Part shown: positions 55,135-63,669 of the stretch, piece after piece | Layout of the letters: each line of letters starts with the position of its first letter | Numbering within the stretch: the stretch's first letter is position 1 | DNA from: Streptomyces sp. NBC_00557 | GTDB taxonomy: Bacteria; Actinomycetota; Actinomycetes; Streptomycetales; Streptomycetaceae | Direction: 5' to 3' | Length of the DNA: 64,000 nt | NCBI RefSeq assembly: GCF_036345995.1 | Contig: NZ_CP107796.1 | Span: 8,370,001 to 8,434,000 of the forward strand | Position numbers and translations under genes: made by a program | The notes under the pieces: model-generated | Seen by the model: the letters and a program-made list of their open reading frames with translations, nothing else | Databases searched by the model: none | Told to the model about the DNA's origin: nothing

Positions 55135-55157
55135 TACTCCAGCGGTAGATCGTGATC
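55135..55157 (+). repeat. left 23-bp terminal inverted repeat of the IS701 element
   Basis: Starts TACTCCAGCGG and ends CGTGATC. It is an exact reverse complement of 58078-58100 and is preceded by CTAG. Confidence 0.95.
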
Positions 55158-55272
55158 TTGACGACCGGACGGCTTGCCGGCGGTGGTCGCTCGTCGCGAA
55201 TCAGCTGTGGGTAGGACCGGGGCCGAGGGTGGGGTCAACGAGACGGGCAGCAGTCCGGGGATCGGGCGGCGC

Positions 55273-56118
55273 TCAGTCCATGTCGGATCCGGTCTTCCAG
55301 GCGAGACGGAGCTGCTCTGCGGCATCGGTGGCTTGGCGAAGGCCCGCCTGGTAGGCCGGTTCCCAGGCCGTCCGGTCATTCAGGTTCGAGCCGAATGCGC
55401 GTATTGATGCCGGATCGGGCTCGATGGTCACCACTGTGTGCGCCCCTGCGGCCGCCAGTTCCTGGTGGAGGTCGTGGGGAAACAGGTGCGCCTGCGGGTC
55501 GATGACGACGAGCGTGCGGGCTCCGGCCGCGAGTCCGGCGTTGGTCGCCGATCGCATGGAGCCGTCCATGTATCGGCGGCCGTTGATGGTGATCGGTGGG
55601 TAGATGCCCGGGAAGGCCGTGCTTGCCGCCACGGCGCAGGGCAGCGGTGCGCCACTGGCACGGTCGAAGACCTCCTGCTCGCCGGTCTCGGCGTCCAACG
55701 CGGTGATGAGCAGCTTCCGGTGCGGCCATTGGTCTGCGCCGGCCATGGCGCGCATCCGGGCGATATGTGCCTGCTCGGGGCCGGTCTCGGCGGCGAGCGC
55801 GATCTGGCCCACTCGGCGCCGAGCCTCGTCCGGGTTTGAGGCGGCACCGCCGAGCACCGCGAACGCCTCGCCCAGCCGGTGCCCGTCCACCTGGGGAGGG
55901 GTGGCGTCGGCCGTGCGCACAGGGGTGGCGAGCCGGACGGGGTCCTGACCGGTGGCCAACACTGCACCGATGATCGCGCCAGTCGACGTGCCGACGATCA
56001 GATCGGCCTCGCTGAGATCTACTCCGCCGCGGCACAGTCCGCAGGCCAGTCCGGCCATCCAGGCCGCACCAACGGGGCCTCCGGCGCCCAGCGCGAGTGC
56101 CCGGTCGAGTGTGTACAT
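55273..56118 (-). CDS. patatin-like phospholipase carried by the IS701 element
   Basis: 281 residues. The oxyanion loop is LALGAGGPVGAAW near the N-terminus. The nucleophile elbow is LIVGTSTGAIIGA (Ser in GTSTG). The catalytic Asp is in YMDGSMRSATNAG. The Ser-Asp dyad of patatin lipases is thus complete. It should hydrolyse phospholipid or lipid esters in the cytosol, as there is no signal peptide. The ATG at 56118 follows AAGGGGAC. It is divergent from the TetR gene (83 bp apart), which probably controls it. Confidence 0.9.
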   Translation of the reverse strand: MYTLDRALALGAGGPVGAAWMAGLACGLCRGGVDLSEADLIVGTSTGAIIGAVLATGQDPVRLATPVRTADATPPQVDGHRLGEAFAVLGGAASNPDEARRRVGQIALAAETGPEQAHIARMRAMAGADQWPHRKLLITALDAETGEQEVFDRASGAPLPCAVAASTAFPGIYPPITINGRRYMDGSMRSATNAGLAAGARTLVVIDPQAHLFPHDLHQELAAAGAHTVVTIEPDPASIRAFGSNLNDRTAWEPAYQAGLRQATDAAEQLRLAWKTGSDMD

Positions 56119-56201
56119 GACTGTCCCCTTCCCATTATTGAAACAGTCGTACCATATACTGATGCAGGCTCAGGTCCGCAGTACCGAGAGGATGATCCAC
56201 C

Positions 56202-56762
56202 GTGGGGCGACCCCCAGATCCCGCCCGACGGGAGGCCACGCTGGCGCGCGCGACCGACTACGTACTGGCACACGGCCTGGCGGGGTTGAGCCTGCGGCCG
56301 CTGGCCGCAGCTCTCGATACCAGCCCGCGGATGCTGCTCTACGACTTCGGCAGCAAGCAGGAGTTGGTATCTGCAGTCCTTGCCGAGGCCCGCCGCCGCG
56401 GTGCGACACGGTTGGCAGAGAACCTCCCGGCGCAGGCAGCCTCTGCGGAGGAACACCTGCGCGGCATCTGGGCCTGGATCAGCGCACCTGAGCGAGCCCC
56501 GTACGTCCGGCTGATCTTCGAGGTGCACGCCGACGGCCTGGCCCACCCCGAGAACTACCCGGACCAGGCCGAGGCGATCACGAACTGGTTCGACACCCTC
56601 GGCGCTACGATCCGCGACATCGCCACCGGCCCCGACGACACCGTTACTCCCACGCTGGTCATGGCCGTCATCCGGGGCCTCCTGTTCGACCTCACGACCA
56701 CCGGCGACCGCCGTCGCACCGACCGCGCCCTGGACCGCTTCTGCGAACTCCTCCGGCATTGA
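56202..56762 (+). CDS. TetR family regulator carried by the IS701 element
   Basis: 186 residues. The helix-turn-helix reads ARATDYVLAHGLAGLSLRPL, AALDTSPRMLLYDFGSKQEL. The C-terminal ligand domain is typical (APYVRLIFEVHADGLAHPEN). The GTG at 56202 starts it. Its TGA directly abuts the transposase ATG, so regulator and transposase share a transcript. The 83-bp gap to patatin contains GTACCATATAC (56150-56160), a possible operator. Confidence 0.88.
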   Translation: MGRPPDPARREATLARATDYVLAHGLAGLSLRPLAAALDTSPRMLLYDFGSKQELVSAVLAEARRRGATRLAENLPAQAASAEEHLRGIWAWISAPERAPYVRLIFEVHADGLAHPENYPDQAEAITNWFDTLGATIRDIATGPDDTVTPTLVMAVIRGLLFDLTTTGDRRRTDRALDRFCELLRH

Positions 56763-58079
56763 ATGAAGACAAACGATCACACGGTGACCGCAGGTCACAC
56801 CACAGGCCCTGCCCGCTGGCAGGAGGCATTCGAGACCCTCATGGACCGGATCGCGGGCCGGTTCACGAGAGTCGAACCCCGCCGACGGACAAGGCGGTTG
56901 GTGCTCGGCCTGCTCTCGGATCTGCCCCGCAAGAACTGCTGGACCATCGCCGAGTGGGCCGGGGACGCCACCCCGGACGGCATGCAACACCTGCTGAACC
57001 GGGCCAAGTGGGACGCCGACGCCGTCCGCGACGACCTGCGCGACTACGTGGCCGAGCACCTGCACGACGACCAGGCGGTACTCGTGGTCGACGAGACCGG
57101 CGACGTGAAGAAGGGCAGCCACACGGTTGGCGTCCAGCGCCAGTACACCGGCACAGCAGGGAGAATCGAAAACTCCCAAATCGCCGTCTACCTGGTCTAC
57201 GCAGGCCGACGCGGACATGCCGCAGTGGACCGGGAGCTGTACATCCCGCGCTCGTGGACCGACCAGCCTGACCGCTCCCAGGCGGCCGGGCTCTCCCCGG
57301 ACACCGCGTTTGCGACCAAACCCGAACTGGCGGTCCGCATGATCACCCGGTTCCTGGATGCCGGCCACCACGCCTCCTGGGTCGCCGGCGACGAGGTCTA
57401 CGGCGGCAACCCGAAACTGCGTGCCGCCCTGGAGGCGCGCGGTACCGGTTACGTGCTCGCGGTAGCACGCAACCACGAAATCACCACCCAGGCCGGGAAG
57501 TCCCGCGCGGATGCCCTGGCCAAGAAGATTCCCAAGCGGGCGTGGCAGAAGCTGTCGGCCGGCGCCGGAGCCAAGGGGCAACGCTTCTACGACTGGGCCT
57601 ACATCGACCTACCCAGCACTGCCCCCGGCCACCGCCACCTGCTGATCCGCCGAAACCGCACCACCGGCGAACTCGCCTACTACCACTGCTACTCGCCTAA
57701 ACCAGTGCCACTGGCGACCCTGGTCCGGGTCGCTGGATCGAGGTGGCGAGTGGAGGAGACGTTCCAGTCCGGAAAGGGCCTGGCCGGACTGGACCAGCAC
57801 CAGGTCCGCCGATACGCGTCCTGGTCTCGCTGGGTAACCCTCGCGATGCTCGCCCATGCCTTCCTCGCCGTCGTCCGTGCCGACGAACACACCCGCCAGC
57901 CCGCCCGGGACAAGCTGATCCCGCTCACCTGCAACGAAATCGCCCGTTTGTTCATCACCCTCGTTGCCCAGCGCGTCCACGACACGGCCCACCGGCTCCG
58001 CTGGTCCCACTGGAGACGCCGCCACCAGGCCCGATCCCAAGCGAGCCTCTACCAACGCCAAGCTGCAGCCCCAACATGA
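56763..58079 (+). CDS. IS701 family transposase, intact
   Basis: 438 residues. It shows LLSDLPRKNCWTIAEWAGDA, the first catalytic Asp in AVLVVDETGDVKKGSHTVGV, the second in HASWVAGDEVYGGNPKLRAA, and RWRVEETFQSGKGLAGLDQH with the catalytic Glu. The C-terminal helical region and stop are complete, with no frameshift. It is the only transposase in the window that looks fully functional. It is preceded immediately by the TetR gene. Confidence 0.93.
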   Translation: MKTNDHTVTAGHTTGPARWQEAFETLMDRIAGRFTRVEPRRRTRRLVLGLLSDLPRKNCWTIAEWAGDATPDGMQHLLNRAKWDADAVRDDLRDYVAEHLHDDQAVLVVDETGDVKKGSHTVGVQRQYTGTAGRIENSQIAVYLVYAGRRGHAAVDRELYIPRSWTDQPDRSQAAGLSPDTAFATKPELAVRMITRFLDAGHHASWVAGDEVYGGNPKLRAALEARGTGYVLAVARNHEITTQAGKSRADALAKKIPKRAWQKLSAGAGAKGQRFYDWAYIDLPSTAPGHRHLLIRRNRTTGELAYYHCYSPKPVPLATLVRVAGSRWRVEETFQSGKGLAGLDQHQVRRYASWSRWVTLAMLAHAFLAVVRADEHTRQPARDKLIPLTCNEIARLFITLVAQRVHDTAHRLRWSHWRRRHQARSQASLYQRQAAAPT

Positions 58080-58100
58080 TCACGATCTACCGCTGGAGTA
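58078..58100 (-). repeat. right 23-bp terminal inverted repeat of the IS701 element
   Basis: Starts GATCACG and ends CCGCTGGAGTA. It is an exact reverse complement of 55135-55157 and is followed by CTAG. It overlaps the last codon of the transposase (stop at 58077-58079). Confidence 0.95.
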
Positions 58101-58685
58101 CTAGCTCTGACCAGCAAACCGGAACACGCTATTCGCGACCGTCTTGCCTGGACGCTGCACACGCAGCTTCCGCAGTGCATTGTCGCCCGCGAGTGGCGCT
58201 GCGGGAACGGCTGGGTCGATCTTGCTGTGCTCGATGGTGCCGGAACCACACCCCTGACTCTGGTTGAGGCCAAGTCGGCCTACACCTTTGACTTCGCATC
58301 TCCCCAGCAGGCCAGTGCCCAGAACTATCGTGCCCGCATCTGCAAGGATCTCGCCCGCCTCGCCGACGTTCTCAAGAGCTGTCCGGCCTCGGCTGCCTAC
58401 GCATTGCTGCTGCTGACTCATCCCTCGGCGGTACCTAGCCCCCGTGCTGGAGCGGTCAAGTACACCGAGGGCATACGCCGCGGCTTGCGCGCACGCTCCC
58501 CGGACACGCTCCTGGAGACCTCGGATGAAGCTGTCCACGCACTGTTCGATGGATTGGCCCCTCATACGAGTGGAGTCCTGCCTGGCGGGGAGGCCTTCGG
58601 AGTCGGCGTCGTGATCCGTTACCACCTTCTCGGTCCTGTCATGGGTGTCTGACGAATGGGCGGGACGCAATGGGGCAGCCCAGGG

Positions 58686-58870
58686 CACCCGGAGCTCGCC
58701 GATCATGTTGCCGGCCGCGCTCGGCCAGGCGGCGGTCGACGCCGGCCACCGGGTCTACTTCACCACCGCCACGGATCAAGCGGCCATGAGGCCGCGCTGG
58801 AGGGCCGCTGGAAGACCTGGATGCGTTCCTTCGCAGGTCCCAGGCTTTTTACCCATGCCAACGGCAGCCT
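58686..58870 (+). pseudogene. IstB (IS21 helper) fragment
   Basis: One frame reads LPAALGQAAVDAGHRVYFTT and ATDQAA. After a one-base shift near 58790 it continues EAALEGRWKTWMRSFAGPRL. This matches the middle of IstB-type ATPases (ALGQAAVDAGHRVYFTTA). The Walker A and C-terminal parts are absent. Confidence 0.72.
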
Positions 58871-59058
58871 CGACGACATCAGGAGGCGTCATCGCGGTCC
58901 TGTGGTGAGAGGTGGGGGCTCGGTAAAACCTTGACGAGTTTTCAAGTCCTGGGAGTGGGGACAGCGGTAACTGGGAGAGGCGGCATTCGACCGTTCGTGA
59001 GTGAGGGCTGTACCCGGTTCGGCGGGGCAGGCGAGGACACGAAAGACGAGGGGCAGCG

Positions 59059-61152
59059 GTGGATGCGACATCGATGACGCTGCGAGGGCTGTTCGGGCCG
59101 GATCAGCGTCTTGTCGTACCGGTCTTCCAGAGGCCGTACGTCTGGACTGAGGACAGGAATTGGCGTCCGCTGTGGGAGGACGTCACTGCCCTGGTCCGTC
59201 GGAGGCTGGCAGGTGGAGAGGTCCATCCGCACTTCCTCGGCGCCGTAGTGCTGGACCAGATGCCGACCCCCACGGGGTCGATGCCTGCCCGGCAGGTCAT
59301 CGACGGCCAGCAACGACTGACGACGCTGCAGGTCCTCCTCGCTGCGGTCCGCGACGTGGCAAGGGAACTCGACGTCCAGGACAGGTACGTGCGGGCACTC
59401 GCCAAGCTCACCGCCAACGACGATGACATGACGGACGACCCGCACGCGGTCTACAAGGTGTGGCCCACCAACATCGACCAGGCACCCTTCTCTGCGGTCG
59501 TGGATGGTCGGCTGCAGCGGGCCGTCGACGTCGCCGCCCCCGCTGCTGCGGGCGCCTCGGCGATCGTCCAGGCGTACTGGTTCTTCCGCGACCGCACCAT
59601 CGAGTGGGCGCAGGAGTTGATGTACGAGAGCACAGTGGACGAGAGCTTCGACGCCTTGGTGCGCGTGTTGCGGGACAAGTTCGAACTGGTCGTTATCGAT
59701 CTCAAGCCCGAGGACAACGCCCAGGTCATCTTCGAAGCGCTCAACGACCGCGGCACCCCGCTGCAGGCCTCCGACCTGGTCAAGAACCTTGTCTTCCAAA
59801 AGGCGGAGGAACAGGGACTCCCGGTGGAAAAGCTCTACCGGGACGTGTGGGCGCAGTTGGAGACGTCTGACTGGCGCAAGGAGATACGTCAGGGAAGGCT
59901 GAAGCGCCCCCGGCTGGACGTCTTCCTCACGCAGTACCTGACCTGCGAACTCGCCGAGGAAGTACTGGCTCCCGAGCTCTTCTTGACCTTCCGCAGGTAC
60001 ATCGCGGACTCCGAGGTAGCCCTGGTCGACTTGATGCGGCGCATGGTGGACCGGGCAGGTGCCTACCGGCAGCTGACGGCCGAGGAACAGCCGGCCACCC
60101 CGGAGGGTCGATGCCTGCGCACCGTGGGCATCCTGGATGCAAACACCGTTCTGCCCGTGCTGCTGTGGCTGGTCACCCGCTTCGACGAGGACGACCGGAG
60201 CGGCGCGATGATGGCCCTGGACTCCTACCTGATGCGCCGCACGGTCTGCCGTCTGACGACGAAGAACTACAACCGGCTCTTCCTGGAACTGCTCAAGGAG
60301 CTGAAAGCAAAGGACGATCCGGCGGTGGTGACCGACTTCCTGCTCCGGCAGGACGCCGACTCCGGATTCTGGCCCCGCGATCACGACATCCGCTACGTCT
60401 TCCGCTCGCATCCGTTGTACAAGCATCTCACCCGCGCCCGGTTGCGGCTGCTGCTGGCCGAGCTGGAGGCCACACTGTACTCGGGCAAAACCGAGCGAAT
60501 CGTCCACGACAGGGAACTGACGATCGAGCACCTGCTTCCCCAGTCCTGGGAGGAACACTGGCCGCTTCCCGATAGCGGAGACCGCGGCAGCGTCGAGGCT
60601 CATCAACGCAGGCAGGTACTCGTCCATACCCTGGGGAACCTGACCCTGCTCACCCACAAGCTCAACCCAGCGGTCTCCAACGGCCCCTGGGAACGCAAGC
60701 GATCCGAAATCCTCCTGCACAGCGCGCTGTCCTTGAACCGTTCCTTGCCCGCGCAGTGGGACGAAGAGGCCATCCTGGCCCGGGCGGACCATCTCACAGA
60801 GGCGTTCTGCCGGCGCTGGCAGCGCCCGGAGGGAGGCGCACCCGCCCTCCCGGTCGCAGACCTCCCGGCCCCAGGGCTGGAGACACAGAACAGCACCCCC
60901 GCCGACAGACCGGCGACGGTAAAGGTGCCCAAAGCCCGCCGTGACGTCGCCCGTCACATACGCGAGGCTTTCGCGGGCCTCCCGGCCGGAAGCGTCCTGA
61001 CGGTCGCGCAGATCGTGGCAGCCCGTACCAGCCAGTACGAGGCCCGCCAGATCAGCGCCGGCGCGGTGGCCGCCAGACTCCGCACCGACAACGTACCTGG
61101 CATCCGAGCCGTCCCCGGCTCCAGCCCGCTGTCCGCCCGCAAGATCACCTGA
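59059..61152 (+). CDS. DUF262/DUF1524 defence nuclease (GmrSD type IV restriction-like)
   Basis: 697 residues. The N-terminal DUF262 part has FQRPYVWT near 23 and the NTPase/ParB-like motif RQVIDGQQRLTTLQVLL near 79-95. It also shows LVVIDLKPEDNAQVIFEALN and DRGTPLQASDLVKNL. The C-terminal DUF1524 HNH-like part has LTIEHLLPQSWEEHW near 487 and TLGNLTLLTHKLNP near 530. A short tail module (RRDVARHIREAFAGLPAGS) follows. GmrSD enzymes cut modified phage DNA with an NTP requirement. The GTG at 59059 follows GAGGGGCAGCG. It sits downstream of the split PD-(D/E)XK-like gene. Confidence 0.9.
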   Translation: MDATSMTLRGLFGPDQRLVVPVFQRPYVWTEDRNWRPLWEDVTALVRRRLAGGEVHPHFLGAVVLDQMPTPTGSMPARQVIDGQQRLTTLQVLLAAVRDVARELDVQDRYVRALAKLTANDDDMTDDPHAVYKVWPTNIDQAPFSAVVDGRLQRAVDVAAPAAAGASAIVQAYWFFRDRTIEWAQELMYESTVDESFDALVRVLRDKFELVVIDLKPEDNAQVIFEALNDRGTPLQASDLVKNLVFQKAEEQGLPVEKLYRDVWAQLETSDWRKEIRQGRLKRPRLDVFLTQYLTCELAEEVLAPELFLTFRRYIADSEVALVDLMRRMVDRAGAYRQLTAEEQPATPEGRCLRTVGILDANTVLPVLLWLVTRFDEDDRSGAMMALDSYLMRRTVCRLTTKNYNRLFLELLKELKAKDDPAVVTDFLLRQDADSGFWPRDHDIRYVFRSHPLYKHLTRARLRLLLAELEATLYSGKTERIVHDRELTIEHLLPQSWEEHWPLPDSGDRGSVEAHQRRQVLVHTLGNLTLLTHKLNPAVSNGPWERKRSEILLHSALSLNRSLPAQWDEEAILARADHLTEAFCRRWQRPEGGAPALPVADLPAPGLETQNSTPADRPATVKVPKARRDVARHIREAFAGLPAGSVLTVAQIVAARTSQYEARQISAGAVAARLRTDNVPGIRAVPGSSPLSARKIT

Positions 61153-61349
61153 CCCAACCATCGCTGCCGGGCCCGCACCTGGGACCCCGTCGACCTACGC
61201 GTCCCCGAATGGCCCTACCTGCAAGTTCACCGCATCCCACAGTCGCGTGCTCGGGGTCAGGGCGGCATGGCGAGGATCCTCCTCGGTGAGGATGCCGCCG
61301 CCGGGGATTTCGGCGCCCCAAGGCTCGCGTGGCTGGCCGTAGACCACCC

Positions 61350-61453
61350 CGGTTGGTGACCTGCCGGCCTTCCGCGCGTGGCCGCCCTGTGACAGCCCGC
61401 GGTATCAGCGGAGTGAGTAACTCCCAGCCCTGGTCTGTGAGTTCATTACTCAC
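61350..61453 (-). pseudogene. IS5-type transposase N-terminal fragment
   Basis: From GTG 61453: SNELTDQGWELLTPLIPRAV, TGRPRAEGRQVTN. This is the start of an IS5-group transposase. The frame then shifts and an unrelated open stretch (VVYGQPREPWGAEIPGGG) runs on to about 61197. Confidence 0.72.
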
Positions 61454-61480
61454 TGCAGGTCCGCGTCAGACGCGCGCCAG

Positions 61481-61510
61481 CGGGGAGCATCGGGGAGCAG
61501 CGGGGAGCAG
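61481..61510. repeat. three tandem 10-bp repeats
   Basis: CGGGGAGCAT followed by two copies of CGGGGAGCAG, next to the IS5 fragment. Probably replication slippage. Confidence 0.9.
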
Positions 61511-61816
61511 GGGGCCAGCAACCGCGCAGCCAAGCGGCCAGTGCACACTGAGAGAACAACGTTGAAACAGGGGGCAGAGAGACGGAACTACTGTGGATGC
61601 TGATGCCGTGCAAGATGACGAGTCGACCCCCGTCAGCGGCATCCACCGCAGCTGGAGCGGGTCGCCGAACCGGTCTCGACGCCGCTGTCTTCAGCATCCA
61701 CCGTCCTGCCGGGAAAGTTGCGTGCACTAGAGGGAGAACGCTCATCGCCCGAGCCCTCCCGGGCTGTCTCCAGCACGCGTATCCTGCCCACTGAGGCATC
61801 ACCATCCGGGGGGATC

Positions 61817-62221
61817 GTGTCCTACGCATTCGGGTCCAAGCCCGCGCCCAAACGCTGTGTCGTGTGCCGGCAGCCGGTGGGTAGAAAGAAGCTCGTCTTC
61901 ACCACGAGTGGACATCCAGTGCACCGCGCGTGCCGGTCGACTGCGGATCATTCGTCGACACGCTCGGTGGCTCCGCCCGGTCTCGCGCGGGCGCCGAAAG
62001 ACATCAGCCGCGCCGAACTTCTCAGGAGAATCGAAGCGCTACGGAAACGCGACGCGAAGATGAAGCCGGATGCCAAGAAGGTGCGGCTCGCCGACCGCGC
62101 CAAGCCGACGACGGCGCAACACAGCGACAAGCGGCCGGTCCCCCCGCCCCAGCCGTACTACGGCGTGGAGATGAAGTTCATCGACGGCCGGTGGGTACAG
62201 ATGCACCCTGACTCCGAATAG
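61817..62221 (+). CDS. small Cys/His (zinc-ribbon-like) protein of unknown function
   Basis: 134 residues from GTG 61817 with GGGGGGATC upstream. The N-terminal part has KRCVVCRQPVGRKKLVFTT and HPVHRACR, a C-x2-C...H-x2-H...C set that could bind zinc. A basic, low-complexity middle (KMKPDAKKVRLADRAKP) leads to a conserved-looking tail (YYGVEMKFIDGRWVQMHPDS). Codon bias supports coding. I do not recognise the family. An upstream GTG at 61718 would add 33 unconvincing residues. Confidence 0.6.
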   Translation: MSYAFGSKPAPKRCVVCRQPVGRKKLVFTTSGHPVHRACRSTADHSSTRSVAPPGLARAPKDISRAELLRRIEALRKRDAKMKPDAKKVRLADRAKPTTAQHSDKRPVPPPQPYYGVEMKFIDGRWVQMHPDSE

Positions 62222-62406
62222 TGGCCGCTCGCTGCACCGCATAGGCGAACAGACCGAACTGCCAACTGGCGCGGGCGCGCGAGTCCTGCGCGGGAGCCGC
62301 GGCGACCGGCGCCTGCAGGAAATGGGCGTTCCCGACTGACCACGGCCGCCAGGCCGCCGGCCTCGACCGGCACGGCCGTGGAGCCTCATGCGGCTGAGGC
62401 GCGTCA

Positions 62407-62857
62407 TCACTCCGGCTCGGGCGGCCGTGCGATGTGGTGCGGATGGCTGTGCGTTCGGCGGTTTTCTTCCAGCCCCGCCTCCAGCAGGCGGTCGCGGCCC
62501 AGCGCGAGATCCTTCACGGCGTTCGCCTCCAACTCCTGGAAGGGCCGGTAGTAAGTGGCGTCGTAGGCCTCGACGATCTGGAACGTCCAGTGCCCCGGAA
62601 TGACGTTTTGGGCCAGGATCTGCGTGTGGACCGTTTCCGCCCACTCGGGGTGGCCCGCCTCGTGCAGGAGTTCCACCGCGCGGTCCGGCTGGAAGTCGGC
62701 GGTACCGGTCAACTGGTGGAAGTCGTACAGGCGGCCTCTGGCCCGCTCGGTGGTCTCCAGCGCCTTGGACAGCGCGCCGAGCGCCTGGACCGTGGCGTCG
62801 CTCAGGCCGTCGAGGGCGGCGGTGCCGGCCGTCGGGACCGTCCAGCGGCTCGATCAT
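62407..62857 (-). CDS. small unknown protein, possible 5' frameshift
   Basis: The main frame gives GLSDATVQALGALSKALETT, ARGRLYDFHQLTGTADFQPD, NVIPGHWTFQIVEAYDATYY and NAVKDLALGRDRLLEAGLEE to the stop at 62407. The pattern is like a Streptomyces helical protein family of unknown function. The only good start, ATG 62857 with GGGGGGGATCC upstream, is one frame off, so a frameshift near 62830 is likely. Otherwise a TTG at 62712 would give 101 residues. Confidence 0.6.
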
Positions 62858-63276
62858 GGATCCCCCCCCACGGCGCAGGCCGTAACCACGGGTGCGAATG
62901 ATCGCGTGATTGCTGGTCCAGGGCCATCGCACGGAAGGGCGAGGGCCCGGGACCAGGTGCTGGGCTTCCCGGCCCTCGTGAGGTTCGCGCATCCACGGGG
63001 GCCGGATGTTCATGGCGCGATACCGGATTCAACGACGCCCGGTCGCGTAGGTCACCACTGGGCGCCTCGGTTTCACGCCGTGACAGACGGCGGCTGGCGG
63101 CGTCTCCGCCGACATCGTCGGCCGCCATGGACGCGTCCTGGCCCAGGCCGCCACGGACGCCCTGCCGACGGGGGCGGCTTGATCCGCATCAGCATCGTCG
63201 CTGCTCGCGCCCGCGGCCGTGCCACGAGCGAGCGCCTCTGCTCGATATATATCGGAGGACGGTATATTCTGCTTGC
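62858..63276. other. intergenic region with candidate PadR operator
   Basis: About 420 bp with no convincing gene. Just before the PadR start, 63244-63268 contains GATATATATC and GGTATATTC, AT-rich and partly palindromic in otherwise GC-rich DNA. That is typical of PadR operators overlapping the promoter. Confidence 0.5.
63244..63268 (+). promoter_or_regulatory. AT-rich palindromic site upstream of padR-type gene
   Basis: A perfect 10-bp palindrome (GATATATATC) lies ten bases before a second TATATT-containing half-site, immediately upstream of the regulator's ATG. It is a likely autoregulatory operator and -10 region. Confidence 0.5.
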
Positions 63277-63669
63277 ATGGTATCGAAGGGCATGACCCGA
63301 CCGGCGTTCTTCGTCCTCACGGCGCTCGCCGACCAGCCGCGGCACGGCTACGGCATCCTGCGGGAGGTCGAGGAACTGTCCGACGGGGAGATGCAGTTGA
63401 GGGTCGGCACCCTGTACGGGGTACTGGACCGGCTCACCGCCGACGGACTGATCGTGCTGGACCGGGAGGAGGTGCAGCAGGGCCGTCTGCGGCGCTACTA
63501 CCGGCTGACCGACGAGGGCGTGGCGGCCCTGGACGCGGAGGCGGAGCGCATGGCCGCCGGCGCCGGAGCCGCCAAGCGGCGCATCGCCCAGGGCCGCCGG
63601 GCCGCCGCCTCGGCCGACACCGTGCCCGAACCCCCCACGGCACCTGGACTCGCGGGAGGCTTCGCATGA
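63277..63669 (+). CDS. PadR family transcriptional regulator
   Basis: 130 residues. The winged helix reads MTRPAFFVLTALADQPRHGY, LRVGTLYGVLDRLTADGLIV and GRLRRYYRLTDEGVAALDAE. A short helical and Pro/Ala-rich tail follows. The ATG at 63277 begins the conserved MVSKGMTRPAFF. It lies directly behind the AT-rich site and overlaps the following gene (ATGA). PadR proteins with such partners usually control a membrane protein or ABC exporter. Confidence 0.92.
   Translation: MVSKGMTRPAFFVLTALADQPRHGYGILREVEELSDGEMQLRVGTLYGVLDRLTADGLIVLDREEVQQGRLRRYYRLTDEGVAALDAEAERMAAGAGAAKRRIAQGRRAAASADTVPEPPTAPGLAGGFA

Larger units (their letters stand above)
55135..58100. mobile_element. IS701-type element with two cargo genes, 2,966 bp
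   Basis: Perfect 23-bp terminal inverted repeats are flanked on both sides by CTAG (55131-55134 and 58101-58104), matching the YTAR 4-bp target duplications of IS701-family elements. Inside are a leftward patatin-like gene, a divergent TetR regulator and an intact IS701 transposase. No second copy of the end sequence lies next to the transposase, so all three genes moved as one unit. Everything looks intact, suggesting a recent insertion. Confidence 0.9.
55050..58652 (+). pseudogene. PD-(D/E)XK-like protein gene split by the IS701 element
   Basis: The 5' part (55050-55134) reads MTALSPQVLRQALRAAAASY, then SAGELAYL. The 3' part (from 58101) reads LALTSKPEHAIRDRLAWTLH and ends at 58652. Removing the element plus one CTAG copy joins them in frame, giving about 210 residues. 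The body has VDLAVLDG followed by LTLVEAKSAY, a D...ExK pattern of PD-(D/E)XK nuclease folds, and ASAQNYRARICKDLARLADV. The next intact gene is a DUF262 defence nuclease, so this may have been its companion. The start could also be GTG 55071. Confidence 0.7.

Noticed and set aside
54834..55148. Rightward frame running into the split PD-(D/E)XK-like gene
   Set aside because: The part before 55050 has unlike composition and no family match; the internal ATG at 55050 gives a better gene start.
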